A DNA stretch of 64,000 nucleotides from Atriophallophorus winterbourni. Taxonomy: Eukaryota > Platyhelminthes > Trematoda > Plagiorchiida > Microphallidae. Shown here piece by piece: positions 32,775 to 45,900 of this stretch; position 1 is the stretch's first letter; every line of letters begins with the position of its first letter. Where the stretch lies: assembly GCA_013407085.1 (NCBI GenBank), contig JACCGJ010001991.1, forward strand, positions 1 through 64,000. The letters run 5' to 3'. The notes under the pieces are model-generated. The model was not told the DNA's origin, made no database searches, and worked only from the letters and a program-made list of their open reading frames with translations. The position numbers and the translations under genes are program-made.

Positions 32775-35100
32775 GTTCTTGGCCTCCTTCGATCGAGGCC
32801 GACCATGGACGTACATCACAATCGCATGATTTTTTCATGCTGCATTGCTTTCCGAATGACCAAACAGTCCAATTCGAAAGGAACAATCTCTCCCGCAGCG
32901 ATAGACAGTACTAGGCCGATCAGTGTCAGTTGCACCCCGGCGGCGTACTCTGCGTTCAGCAGTCAAGAGCTGTATGTGCTCCTCCCCAGCTTGCAGACGA
33001 TGCATTTACACAATGCCTCAAAAGTAAGCGGTCAAAAGCAAATTCTTCCCAGCTCGTGGGGCCAATGCCAAGAACTTTCATATCACTTTTGCAAACGTTC
33101 AATGGTCGAATCCCTAATTGCAACTCATCATAGAGTAGATCTTTCGGAATACGACCATTTTCCATTATGCAGACGTGACCAAACTACCGTAGGCGGCGCT
33201 GTCGTAGTATGGTGAACATGCTCCGTAGGTCAGCTTTTGAACGCACTACAGAATTAGTCACTTTGTCCATCCACGATATGTTCAAGATACGACGGATGCT
33301 TCGTAGATGGACAGCGTTCAGCTTCCGTTCGTGTCTTGCGTTGGTGGTCCATGTTTCCCTGTTGTACAGTGAATCATTTGGAACGCACGCGCTGTATACC
33401 ATCATCTTTGTCTTTACAGTCAGCTTGTGATGGCCCCAAACACGAGAGTTCAATCAAGACAGAATGACAGCTGCTCTGCCAATCCGCTTATCAATCTCCG
33501 TGTCTAGCGAGTGGTTATCCGCAATGGTTGAACCAAGATATGTGAAATGATGTACTGGTTCGAGCTGACAGTTTCCAACAGTGATGATTGGAGGCGATAC
33601 ATCCCTTGACCAAGGACTTGGTCTTGCTCATGCTGATTGTTAGCCCAAGTCTTTGCATGCCGACGAAAAACAGTCCATTAGCGACTGGAGGTGTTCTTGG
33701 GAGTGAGCAATAATTGTTGCATCACCGGCAAACAGAAGGTCACAGATTAGAACATCACGTGCCTTGGTTTGTGCTCTCAACCGGTTCAAGTTGAAAAGCT
33801 TGCCATTACATTGCGTACGTAGTAAATGCCTTCTGTTCTCGTCATAAAAGCGTGCTTTAGAAGCAGAGCAAAGAAAATACCGACCGACGTGGTAGCTTGA
33901 ACACACCATTGTTTGACGCCTCGGCGAATTTCAAATGCTTCTGAACTGCAACCGTTAAAATGGTCTGAGCTTTTCATGCCTGAGTGGAACGAAATAACGA
34001 GTTTCAGCAGCCTTGGGGGGCAGCCTATCAGATCGAGCATTTTGAAGAGACCCTCCCTGCTGACGTAGTCTAATGCCTTAGTTAAATCATTAAAAACAGC
34101 GTATAAAGGCATACGCTGTTTCCGACACTTTTCTTGAAGTTGTCTCAGGGAGAAGATCATGTCACCGGTTGATCTTCCCTTTCGGAAGCCACATTGAGAT
34201 TCGGAGTAAATTCTATCAGCTAAAACTTGCAGCCGGATCTGTAAGACTTTAGCAAACAATTTGCCTACAACACTCAGGAGGGAGATTCCTCTGTAATTGT
34301 TGCAGTTGCCTCTGTCACCCTTATTCTTAAATAGCGTGATGATCTTTGTGTCTCGCATCTCTTGTGGGACACCCCCCTCTTGCCAGCACTGAAGAAGCAA
34401 ATGGTGAAGATGTTGTAATAATGCTGCTCTACCGCATTGATGAGCTCGTCACCAGGGGCCTTCCCATTCGCTAAGCGGTCGATTGCCTTATTGAGCTCAT
34501 CAAGAGTAGGAGGGGTATCTAGATATTCAATAGTCGGCAACCGCTCGACATTTTCAAGTGCATGCGGTAGAACCGTACTGTCCCTAGAGTCGAGAGATGA
34601 GAAGTACTCTACTCATCTTTCCATCTGTTGAGTTTTGTCGACAATCGGCTTACCAGATAAAGAATTAATGGGAGCCGTTTTAAGTTTGTTTGGGCCAATG
34701 GCTCTCTTGATCCCATCATACATACCGTGAAAATTTCCGGTATCCGCAGCTTTTTGGATATTGAGGCTAACTTCAGTCCAATAGTCGTTTGCACATCGCC
34801 ATTAGTCTGTTGAACCTTATTTCTAGCTGCTATTAAAAGTTTTATTTTACGTCTGTTGGCATACCTTTGAACCTCAAGAATGCTGAGCGTTTCTCATCCA
34901 ACACAGCAGTCATCTCAGAAGCTTTTGCTTCAAACCAGTCGCTCGTTCGAGCTTTCTTTGGACCGAAAGTAGAGAGTGCGACTCGGTATATTCAGCTTTT
35001 TATCGATTCTCAGTTTTCTGAAGCAGATTTAAGTGAGGTTGTCTTGTTGAACTCCGCTGTGAAGGCTTTTGCGAATCTCTCAATTAAGGGGGATTAACCT
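32775..35100 (-). pseudogene. RTE-like retrotransposon, family A copy 2 (long RT copy)
   Basis: Minus-strand blocks in order from 35097: KKARTSDWFEAKASEMTAVL; GIKRAIGPNKLKTAPINSLS; PPTLDELNKAIDRLANGKAP; LLLQCWQEGGVPQEMRDTKI; CNNYRGISLLSVVGKLFAKV; CGFRKGRSTGDMIFSLRQLQ; FNDLTKALDYVSREGLFKML; FEIRRGVKQWCVQATT (usually GVKQGCVLAPT); DLLFAGDATIIAHSQ, in which the FADD active site has lost its first Asp to Gly; RSIRRILNISWMDKVTN; RMENGRIPKDLLY-type end; then the 3' tail at 32775-32840 with the CATGGACGTACATCACAATC phrase. Frameshifts near 33.8 and 34.4 kb. The endonuclease is missing. Inactive. Confidence 0.85.
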
Positions 35101-35329
35101 TGGTTCCGTAACATTTCCGATGAGCCCCAAGGACTTCACCAGAAATAATCTGGAATTTAAGGTTGTGGAAACCTTGAGATAATGGAAGTACAAAGTGATT
35201 CCAATGCCAATTAGTAAAACACCATGCGCTTCACGTCAAACCATACATTGCTTTTCTACTGCAAAGACAACATCCCGCTAAACCGAACTACCATCGGCAC
35301 TAAGCTTTATGCGGAAACAAGCGGGATAC
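35101..35329. other. unassigned spacer
   Basis: No feature recognised. Confidence 0.25.
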
Positions 35330-35670
35330 TTACCAGCATTGTCACTTAATAGTAGATGTGCAAACGTGTAAACACTTCTGTGCTTTGTGGCTAACGCTGT
35401 GCTAAATTGATCTGCAACGGGTAGTGAGCTGCATGCTGAAACATGCTGGAGTTTCACTGCTATTACCATTTCTATTTTCTGTCTCACATCTGTCAGGCCT
35501 GGGCAACCTAAGAGGATCTTAGCCCACGTGTAGTCTATGACTGCGACACCAATCAATAGTAGATCTTTCTAGGGGAAGACAACCAGACAGCAACTCAGCC
35601 CACAAACAAACGTTGATTGTGCAGCTATAGGGCTGTGATTTCATGCATACATACACATGTACATTGACCA
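35330..35670 (+). repeat. SINE-like repeat (family S), interrupted copy
   Basis: Contains GCTAACGCTGTGCTAAATTG, GTAGTGAGCTGCATGCTGAA, GGCCTGGGCAACCTAAGAGG and the 3' end GTGATTTCATGCATACATAC at 35633-35652. The segment before the tail is interrupted by about 90 bp of other sequence. The family is defined by at least a dozen copies in the window; tails are simple repeats. Confidence 0.7.
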
Positions 35671-36540
35671 TCGGAACTATCGGAGAGTTGTAGATAGTGA
35701 CTGTTCAATCGTGATCTTATATTAACTAACCCCAAAGATTCCCCTATCTTAGTCTTTCAACCTGGACCTCTGAGTATACTACGGAGGTGATTAAAGACGC
35801 CTCCATTGACCGTGATGATATACGCGATCGATATAGTGCACCATGAATTTGACGGAGCTAAAACAAAAAAAGTCGCAAACGCCTCACAACATAGCATCTT
35901 TTTTAGTTGAAAAACGCTGAAATAATGCACACGCGTACCAGCAAGTAACTGACAAACAAGTGTGTGTGATCCATTTTGAGGAAAATAACAGTTCATTTCC
36001 AAAACGCCAAAATGAAAGCACATGAGTCCCAAGGTTATTTAAAGAGAGAGAAAAATAACATTAGAAACCATGGAAGACAGGACGATGGAGTCGGTCGACT
36101 GCAGAGAAAAAATAAAAAAAGCATACATCGAGAAAAAGATGGCGAAAACTGTGCAAAATGTTCTAAAACCTAGGACAGGAAGATTAGAAACAAAAGACGC
36201 CACGTGAATGAAACGGTTAAATCCGTTTGAATCATGCTACTCAAAAACATCAGTAGTAAAAAAATATAAAAACGTAAACTTTGCTCGCGGTGAAGTTGGC
36301 GCTTGGGTTAAGAATGCTGCAAGACGCTTCGATTAAACGATCTGATTGGTAAAAATATGCGAAAGTGAACGTAATGTAATAAAAATATCAAGAGGCACGA
36401 TCCGAGGCGTACAAAACATTACAACGCGTTCTCGGTGGTTATTGTATGTACATTGTGATAAAATCAAGGACTCGATAAGCAAGTTTCGAAGGTAGCAATT
36501 CAGGCACGTTCTTCTCCAAGCAGTTATGACCAGACAACGA
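35671..36540. other. unassigned, 3' flank of the eight-exon gene
   Basis: No coding sequence recognised. The 3' untranslated region of the minus-strand gene should begin at 36540. Confidence 0.25.
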
Positions 36541-36905
36541 TTAATCCGAACATTCATTGTGATCTGTCTCGACAACCGAATGACTGCCGGTTACAACATC
36601 AAGTGATGAGTTAGCGTGATTTTGATCATCGTCGACCATTGACGTGTTGGCAGGATCTGGATCGACAGAGAGTGGCGTGATGCTAAGGCCTCGAAGGTGA
36701 TGGATTGGGAGAAGACTGGGAGATAGAACAGCTGAGCGCGAGGAATCCGACAGACTCATGGTCTTATCACTGGTCAATCCACTCACGTTGGAGTGTTCAC
36801 TCGTGTGACTGACGCCCGCGGTGTTCGGTGTCAGATACGGAGAACCACACACGGACCCATTGACAAGACTCCGATAAAAGTGTTGAGCCACCTGGCTGGA
36901 TGGTC
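36541..36905 (-). CDS. eight-exon gene, terminal exon
   Basis: Acceptor TTTCAG before 36905, phase 1 (joins C|GA to give Arg). Encodes 120 residues from RPSSQVAQHFYRSLVNG to VVETDHNECSD and stop. Ser/Asp-rich (SDKTMSLSDSSRSAVLSP). Confidence 0.75.
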
Positions 36906-39900
36906 CTGAAATGAATTGTTGAGAATATTGTTTAGAAAAACCGCAAAGTGAACGATATTCGCAGAAGAAAATGCCAATACATCGAGATTTCATCATAGTA
37001 TCAAATACCGAGTGCTTAATTGCCAAACAACTATAATGTTGAAAATCCCAGAGAGATGAGGAGGGCCAGAGGCTAAAAGCTACTGAACATTAGGCACAGA
37101 CAAACTAGGACAAAGTGCCTGCACCTCGAATCACACATGCATTCAATCAAGTGTTGTGGACGAGTAGAGTGATTTTCTCTGTCACACATCATAACAAGCT
37201 TTTCTCATCACTTCCCTTGATAACATACCAGATTAATCAAAACACTTCAAGATGCCAACAACTACAATAGTTCGAGCCATGCCGCTTAGGGTAAGACGAC
37301 ATCGAGAATGCCATAGCAACCCACCGTGTGACCGGTAACAAGTCTACGGATAGCGTTCAAGCGACAACACGAGGCCTTGCAACGGAGAACGTCCATTGTG
37401 TGTAAACAGAATTTGACGCGAACACCAGCCAGATTCGCTACAGGGAATCGAAATATGATTGGATCGCAAAGATCAAGTAAAGGTCACGACAACACCGAGC
37501 GGCACAAAGCCGATTTGATTGTCCCGTATAACTACATGCCGACCGGGATTAAACGAATACACATAAATGTTTTCTATGCGTGGAAGAAATGGAAAATCGT
37601 CTTCGGGTGTCTTGAGATTTCGCTCATTTACATGAATCGTCCTAATAGTCTGTTCAGCTGGCTATAAACTGACATCCGTAGAGCGAGTGCACAAGACGGT
37701 CACACCGCGTACCGAGAACTTATGGGGATAAAAACTTTTTCAGGTTTCCATCACGGTATGGGTAACATCGCAACTGCAGAGCAATACAGCATGCAATCAA
37801 GTGGGGCTTCACTTCAGGGCCGTTTAATTCAGCAATGCCACATCACTCAAACAGTTAGGAAGCGATAGAGGAGATAGACTGCAGTTAGGCTAAAAACCTG
37901 TTTTTTCAGGTGTGGTGGTAAAACTCGACACAGCAACAATCTTGGCCGGTTTCTGACAAACTGAAGCCTTGGTCGCAACATGTACCTTCGGTACCGAATT
38001 GACTTGGAAAGCAGCTTCAGGAACTTTTGCGTCATCCAGCTTTTGGTCTATGCTAAATCAGTTCCATCGAAAACATTTTGTGTTGCGTAAATATCTGATC
38101 AACGTAGTCTTTGGTCTCACTACTCAAAATATTTTCCTAGGTATCAGACACATGAATTCATACATTACCGGTTTGGTGAATTGAAACCAGTCGACACTAA
38201 GGACCAATCGGTATTGCAAGTCAGCATTCGTACAACCAAAGGTGAAACAATGAAAAGAAAACAATTCCAATTGAAGCGGATCTGACATGGCTTTAAGGAT
38301 CGACAAAAATACCCAGCTTACACCGGAAGCCGAGAGACGACTGGTGTGAAAATCAACACGATGAAAACACAGGTGCTGTGCTTGATCAGCCTATCAGAGC
38401 AATCCAAGACAGTTTTGTATACCCGGATGTGCAATAGTACAGTACTTGTGCTATGCGGTTAACACCGTGCTAAATTGATTGGCCAGAGGTAGTGAGCTGC
38501 ATGCTGAAACACGCTGGAGTCTCACTACCATTTTCCGTTGCTTTTTCTTCCTCATATCTGTCTAGGCCTGGACAACCTGACAGTATCTTAGCCCACGTGC
38601 AGTATCTCGCTGTACGGCACGTTGTCTAGATCAGGCCTGTGCTTTCATTCATTGTTTTGTATACCCAGAGAGTGTGGTTAATACAGACGATGGTGCACAC
38701 GAAGACATAAGGAAACGTTTAGATCAAGCTAACTCGCGGACAAGTTGCGCTCGATCTTGAACTCGAAAGCTCTTTGTCTGCGAAGTAGGATCAACAGTTC
38801 CGACAGAAATCTTAAAGTAATCCTCCTTTATAGGCCTGAGATGGAAGGTAACCATCACCATCGCCAACAAGTTACCGATATTTGTTTGCACCGTCATATG
38901 ACCCGGAAAAAATCCAAACGTTGAAATATGGAGATGAATCAATCAAAATCTTGTGAGATGTGATATCAAGAACCAGAAGCGGGGTTAGCCAAAGGCTTTC
39001 AAACCAGATGACGTCGTTACAAGACAAATGCTAAAACAACTGGGGCCAAACAGGCGAAAGAAAAGTAGAGAGACTCGAACAGACTTGGAAAAGATCCGTC
39101 GGATGTGGAGTTCATCGCAATGACAATCACTCAATTAGAAGGAATAACACGAAACAGAGCCCATTAACGTAATGTTGTTGTAGCCCCATGCTCAGTACAC
39201 ATTACATGCAAGTGTAGGCCAAATAAGCCACACCACGTGGAAAATAAGCTGACCCCTTTGAAGCTGATCTCCGAGCTATGAAGTCGGGAAAGTTAATCCC
39301 CAAATGGTGTCACACCCTCGTTTTATAGCACGGATCAGTGTAGAAGTGTAAACACAACCTATTGTTACTCAAGGGTAGAGTCTATAAAGCGACAGTTCGG
39401 GCTGTGCTACTGTATGGGTGCGAAACCTGGACCTTACGTAAAGAATACATTCAGCATCTCCAAGTATTTGACAACCAATGTTTCCGTAATATTCTAGGAG
39501 TTAGCTGTTACAATCGCATACGCACCGATGCTCTCTGAAATTAGTTGTTCGGTAGTAATGTCGATATGGAGAAGCAAATCAACCTGCCTGGGTTACACTG
39601 GTTGGGTCACGTTTTACGGATGCCGGACCACCGACTTCCAAAACGGATTCTTTTTGCGACGCCACATCCGGATTGGCGAAATCTCGGGTTGGCCAAACCG
39701 TCACATGGCATCGGCAGTTAAAAACCCCTACTAGTAACCTTTCCAAAGTCGACGCAGCGCGTCTTCCAGGCTGCCCCCGCGATCAGATATCGCAGTTGTT
39801 AGTTACGCTTCAGGATATGTCCAGAAACCGTATTCAATGGCGGTCTTGCACTAAGCATCTGGTTTGGAGGTTGTTTGCTTAACCTGTATGTTGTACAAGC

Positions 39901-42900
39901 GGAAGTGACGAGAAAAGCTTGTTATGATGCATGACAGTGAAAGCCGCAAGGAAGCTGCCGTGCTGATGTCGCTCTACTCGTTCACGAAACTTGTTTGAAT
40001 GCATGTTCCATTCGAGGTGTAGGCAGCACATCCCAGTTTGTTTGTACTTACTCTTCTATAGAATCCGTAGCTATTTAAATCCCACCCTTCTCCGTCTTTT
40101 AGGATTTTACTTTTTCGTGGTTGTGTGGCAGTTACGCATTCGGCGCGTGCTATCGGTATAATGCTGTCTACGATGATGATGATGATGGAATATTCGGAAG
40201 CAGTGTGTGTTACGTAAGCCAATTAGCTGAGTATGAATACAAACGACAAAAAAGGTACAACCAAGACTTCACATTCGCAAACACCCCAAACAAAACAGAC
40301 AGCTTACTCGTTACATTAGCTGTGAGGATATCCTCGTTAAGTGTTAGAGTAGCCAAATGCTGAACTCTTGAGTCAATGCGGGATTAAGCTGGCAGGACCA
40401 ACCTGTTCAACCACATGTGCCCACACACATCTGGATGGGTTTAACCAATGAGCTTGAAACAAAAATCCACATTTACACGCATTTGTATCACAAACACCCC
40501 ACCACCGTTTACGTGGTGTGTGAAGGAAGTGCGTGCAAGTCCATGGGTTCGACGCGCCAACCTTATCCAACAGTTTCTGCCAAGTTCAATATTGTTTACG
40601 GTCTTTCCTTGCTCAAGGCATGTGGATCTTGATCGTACTATCCCTACCCGATGAGTCTAAACACTGCGTGGTGGATATATGCCATAATTATGCTCCGAAA
40701 TCAAACAGTTCGTCGCCTCTCAACGCGTGAAAAACAAGGCGTGCATCGGAAACGTTGAAAAATTGAACACACGCATCGTTTTGCCACGCGGTAAACAACA
40801 ACGCGTTGCCGGGATTGCTATCCGGAGATCGATTCCTGGTGTCAAAACACCACGCTCGCGCGTACGATTGGCGAGACAACAAAACCACAAAATTGGTTGC
40901 AAACCAAACGAACAACTTACGACTCGCACGACTTCCGGTACGTGGCTGACACATGCCATATTGCTGGACCATACTGTAGAGTGCGTCTACAAGTTCAGGA
41001 GTGATCTGGAAACAAAAAAAGAGTCAGGCTGAATAGCAACCCGATTGCACAACTAGATGAGTTGGAGATTTCTCTCTCCTTCTCGAAGCATCGCTTGATA
41101 TATGAGCATTTCATGAACCGAAAGCTCACACACAGAACGCTGTCAATAAGAGAAGGCTGAAACTCATTTACAGAAGGGAACACCAATAAAAGGTCATTAA
41201 AACAATAATTTCTGTTACATTTTGATTTTACACGCAAGCACAAACGCACACACAAGGGGCAGATTTTGCGCGATTTGCAGCCATCTGATTTCCGAAAAAC
41301 GTGAAGTAGCGAAGAGATAGGCGACGTTCACTGCACCTGTGATTATAAAGACTGAGAATTCAGCAACGTATGTCACGCCCCTCATTTTTAAGGAATTCAA
41401 TCGGCTAAAGAAACATATTCATAGACAGATGGAGCAAAAAGGGGTCTATTTTACATCCATCCATTTGTATACCCAGTCCCAACCCTATTTCAATCTAACA
41501 ATTTTGTTATCCCCTAAAAACTCGACACGGAATATTAGAAACAAACGTGGCAACAACAATAATAACAAAAACTTACCCCGGAAGCGGGGGAACTGCGAAT
41601 GAAATTCATAAATTCCTTCCCTGAGCGACTAGGTGTGGTGTTCGATCTGTCGGATGTTGCCAGCTTTTCCGCAACGGCACTATCGCCGCCAAAACCCGAA
41701 GGACTGAGTCGTGGAGGAGGGGTGGAAGTAGCTGCGGGATCTGCCTTCCTCGAGAACAGCGAATCGGGACGTTTCGTGGCCAGATCAACGGGGAAAAAGT
41801 TTGCCCACATATTGCCCAAATATTCACGTGGAGTGTCCGTGTTAGAATTGAGCAGATTAGGACTGCTTCCCAAAAATGGGAGACTACACGCGGAGGCACT
41901 CCTGCGAGGATTGACCGGCGTGGAACTAGAAGTAGAAGTGTATGGTCGCGATGAAAAGGTGAAATAATTTTATAGAAAAACAGCAAAATTGACGGACACA
42001 CAAAAACAAGAACTCAAAAGATCTATGAGAATATTTACATGGAATGCTATCATGAAAGCATAAACAGACGGGGTCACGAAAACGGTGGTTATAAACATGA
42101 GAACACACTAATCTAAGGTAGAAACGATTCGCTAGTAATCGACTTGACACCAGGGCTAATTTGTAGTAGTACTCGAACTCAGTACATGCAAGACAGAAAG
42201 GCTAAGTGACAAAGCTGATTTAAAGAACATGCATACCCCAGAACAACAGTGCCGCCTACGCTAGTTGGGTCATGTGTACATAATAGAAAACGGCCGTACT
42301 TCGAAAGATCTGGTCAATGGAGAGTTGAATTTACGAAGTGGACCTTTGGTCAGTCTGCACTTGCGCTACAAAGACGCCAGCTAATGAGATAAGAAAGCTT
42401 TTGGCATTGACCCTACGAGCTGAGAAGCGTTTACAATTGGCCCATCACTTTGAAGGTACAGTTTGAAGCACCTATTGCTCCCGGATGCTGAACGTAGATT
42501 ACACCGAGTGCTTGCAAATGCGGTCGATCGCTGTGGGAGAGATTGTTCCGTTTGATCATTTGAAACGCTGTGAAGTCGGCATGCACTTGTGATGTAATTC
42601 CATGCTAGACATCGATCGAAGGAAGCCAACAACAGCTTGAAGTTGTTGTTCCACTCTAATCTAGAGGAATAATTTTGAAAGTAGCCACACAGGTGACGCT
42701 ATCGCATGCTCTCAAAATTATGTTATTCTTCTTGATAGAAGCAGAGGGAGACATTTCTGTGCGAGCTTCATCACTGACTTATCCGCAACGATGGATACAC
42801 CAAAACAGGGGTCTCGTGGGGGGACAACCAGAACGATTGTCCACCAAATTGACAGGTGTCCAGATAAGCCTTGAACTTCAATTCTGACCCAGCAATTTGC

Positions 42901-45900
42901 GGCAATTCATCCCATACGTTGACCACCTGAGTGGACGATGTGAATTACACCGGGTTGTCAACCCTCTTGTATGTGTGTGCGACTATCTCCTCCGGGAGGA
43001 TGAGTGAGCTTCAATGAAGGGTCTTGGGAAGTTGGGTACACAGCGGCGTCCCCAGCACCACTCGGCGTTTGTTCGAGTCAGCTTCTCTAGCCTTTGCACA
43101 ACCAAGTGCGACCTGCAAGGCAGCAAGGAGCAGCCAGAAAGTGGTGCTGTGCACAAACTAACCGTCTACAAGACTCTACTCCAGATTTTTCCTCATGTTT
43201 TTCTACCGAAGCCTTTCCCGCAAGGCAACGGCGATTTAAAATCAGGGTTTTCCTTCCCTTAGATGAAATGCCCTGCCAGGCTAACGAGCTCCATCTGCCC
43301 GAAACAAACTGGTTTTCAGGCGCCAGTCACGCCCTCTGACAAGAAGTAGTTGATACAAGTTATGTGGAAACGCCAGCATTAGGCCTCAACTGCACACAGA
43401 GTGAAGCAATACATAACGCCTGCTGTTAACTAGTTTTGCACACACACACATACCACAAGCGGTTTCCAGCTGTTTGCTGTCACCAGGCGGAGCAGTTTCC
43501 CGGTGTTCATTTATCAATGCATTTCTTTGATTCTCGTGTGGTAGATGGCACATCGACTAAACGGAAAGCTGGACTTTATGTTGAGGTAATAGAATGCAAG
43601 AGTGCGTCTACGAGATCACGGTTAAGCAAATACACAAGGCGCTTTGAAAGAGTACTTGGAATCGAACCAACGACTTCGTCATCAGTGTTACATTGTGCTG
43701 CTCAAGCTTGAGAGTTGGTAAGTTTGTCGACCGGCTAGTTTGAAGTAAACGATCGATAGTCTGGCCGCGTTTCATGCACGTCGACAATGGTGAGTTTCAC
43801 TCTGGTTTTGTCATCCCGGCTACGGGTCCGGGAATTTCTGTTACTATTAGAATTGATAAATATCAATTAAATCCAGTAAGTGATGTGTGTGTGTATGGTA
43901 TGAAAGCACAAGCCTGATCCAGGCAAAGTGCCGCACAGTCAGGGACTGCACGTGGGCTACGATACAGTCAGGTTGCCTAGGCCTAAACAGATATAAGCAA
44001 GAAAAAAGAACAGGAAATAGTAGTGAGTTTCCAGCCTGTTTCAGCATGCAGCTAACTACCTCTGGCCAATCAATTTAGCACGGTGTTAGCCGCACAGCAC
44101 AAAGTACTGCACGACTGCACATCCGTGCAATCCGTAAATAGCGACCCACGACTAGTTTTCGATGGTAGGAGTGCAGACCGCGTACGTGAAAACTTTTCCA
44201 ATGGAAAAAGCTAGTTTTGAAGTGCCCTTATCGCTGATCCGGAGAAGATCATGTATACGATTGGCCTTCGTTTGTGAAAGCCACACTGAGATTCTGAGTA
44301 AACTCCATCAGCTAATTTTTACATCTGCAACTGTAACATGTTGACAAACAATATACCGATGACCTTAGAAAAAGAGCTTGTTCAGTATATATTGCAGTCG
44401 CCTGTATTCCGAAATAGCGTCATAATGATGTTGGTATCCCGCATGCGTTGTGGGGCAGATTTATCCCTGCACTAAGTGTTAATCCATAAAGTGGCTGCAT
44501 TAATTGGGGCATAGCCCACGCATTGTAAACAAAGTGATATACGACCATTTGTAAAGAGGGAACAACAAAAAGCAGCCAATGATGGAATCAGTGACATCTA
44601 GATAATAGTCACATTGGCGAGGAAACTCACTTTTCAAGCAACGGCGAGCCGTATGAACTAGCCAGCAAGGCCCCTATCATTTGGATTGCGTGTCGCTCGC
44701 AAGAAGGACTAGATCCGAGCTGAGGATACCTGGACGCCAAAGCAAGCGAAAGTTTACTCGCTGGAGTAACGGCCCCGAAGTGGGAAACAGAGCGATGTAT
44801 CGCCGGAAGTTTGGATCCTGTGACCGACTGGGTGTTTAACAAATTCTCGACATCTGCCGCGCCGGGAGCACCTGCGGCATGGCCAACAGAACGATCCGGC
44901 AAGATTCCTTTCAATTCCTCCTCCTCTTCTTCTTCGTCGTTGTCATACTTCGAAGGGTGTCGACCATTGGTGATGTGAGGTAACTGCGTACTCACATCCA
45001 GTGTTTCATGAGTACTGCCACTAGGTTTGCGAGAAGTGGGGCAGGAAGTGTGGGGTTCGACTGACGGAACCGACGGGCCACCACCGGAAACAGATGAAGA
45101 GCCCGATGATCCAGGGCGAACCGAACGGCAAGGGACTGGAACTGGAGAAGAGATTATTGCACAGACAACAAAGAAAACGGTCGATCGCAGTGTACAACGC
45201 TTTTGGTTAGTAAAGAAATCGAAAATATCCGAAATGAATGAATGAAAGCACAAGCCTCATCCAGGCAAAGTGCCGCACAGTCAGAGACTGTACGTGGGCG
45301 ATATTACTGCCAGGTTGTCCAGGCCTAGACAGATATGAGAAATAGAGAATAACGATGGTAGTGAGACTCCAGCGTGTTTCAGCATATATATCATAAATAG
45401 CATAAATATCCGAAAGGAGGCGAAGATTCTAGACAGTCTCTCTGTTAACCAGGCCGACAAATCTGGAATTAAACGTGAAAAAATTAAAGTCTAGCGATGT
45501 GTTGTGAGCCTTGTAGAAGAGCTACAAACACTGAAAGAGGCGTAGGATGAAAAGCGCCGACACAAATAATTTGCGTGGGTTGACAGCTTAACACGAAACT
45601 TTGCACATCTACGATCAACTACAAACGTGTCCGGCACAAAAGACACGAATATATATATATATCGATCAAAGCGTTTCGCCACATCTTTGCGCAAGGATAT
45701 GCATTTAAGGAAATTATAGTCCCAGAGCGAAATAAAATGCCGTACTCCGCTAAACAGAAATGGTGAATGTTTCGCGAGCTTTCGCATTCAACTCATTATT
45801 GTTGTCAATCAATTTAGCAAGAACGCCACTTAAACATGGTTTGAGACATATCATTAGGCATAACTAACCAATGCGATATCTGATCGCGGGGACCCCAGTT

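Noticed and set aside
40690..40920. Extension of exon 7 of the eight-exon gene to a stop at about 40690 (SRKLFVWFATNF onward)
   Set aside because: A strong GTAAGT donor at 40920 ends the exon and joins in phase with the terminal exon; the extension would strand that exon and looks like repeat-derived sequence.
43014..43339. Two overlapping plus-strand frames of about 80 codons
   Set aside because: They lie antisense to a repeat with an RTE family C end and have no protein resemblance.
43670..43700. Second hammerhead core in the tRNA-like head (CTGATGACGAAG)
   Set aside because: No room for stem II and the GAAA box is GAAG; better read as the anticodon-arm region of a tRNA-like sequence.
45027..45245. 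72-codon plus-strand frame rich in Glu/Thr
   Set aside because: Antisense shadow of exon 5 of the eight-exon gene.
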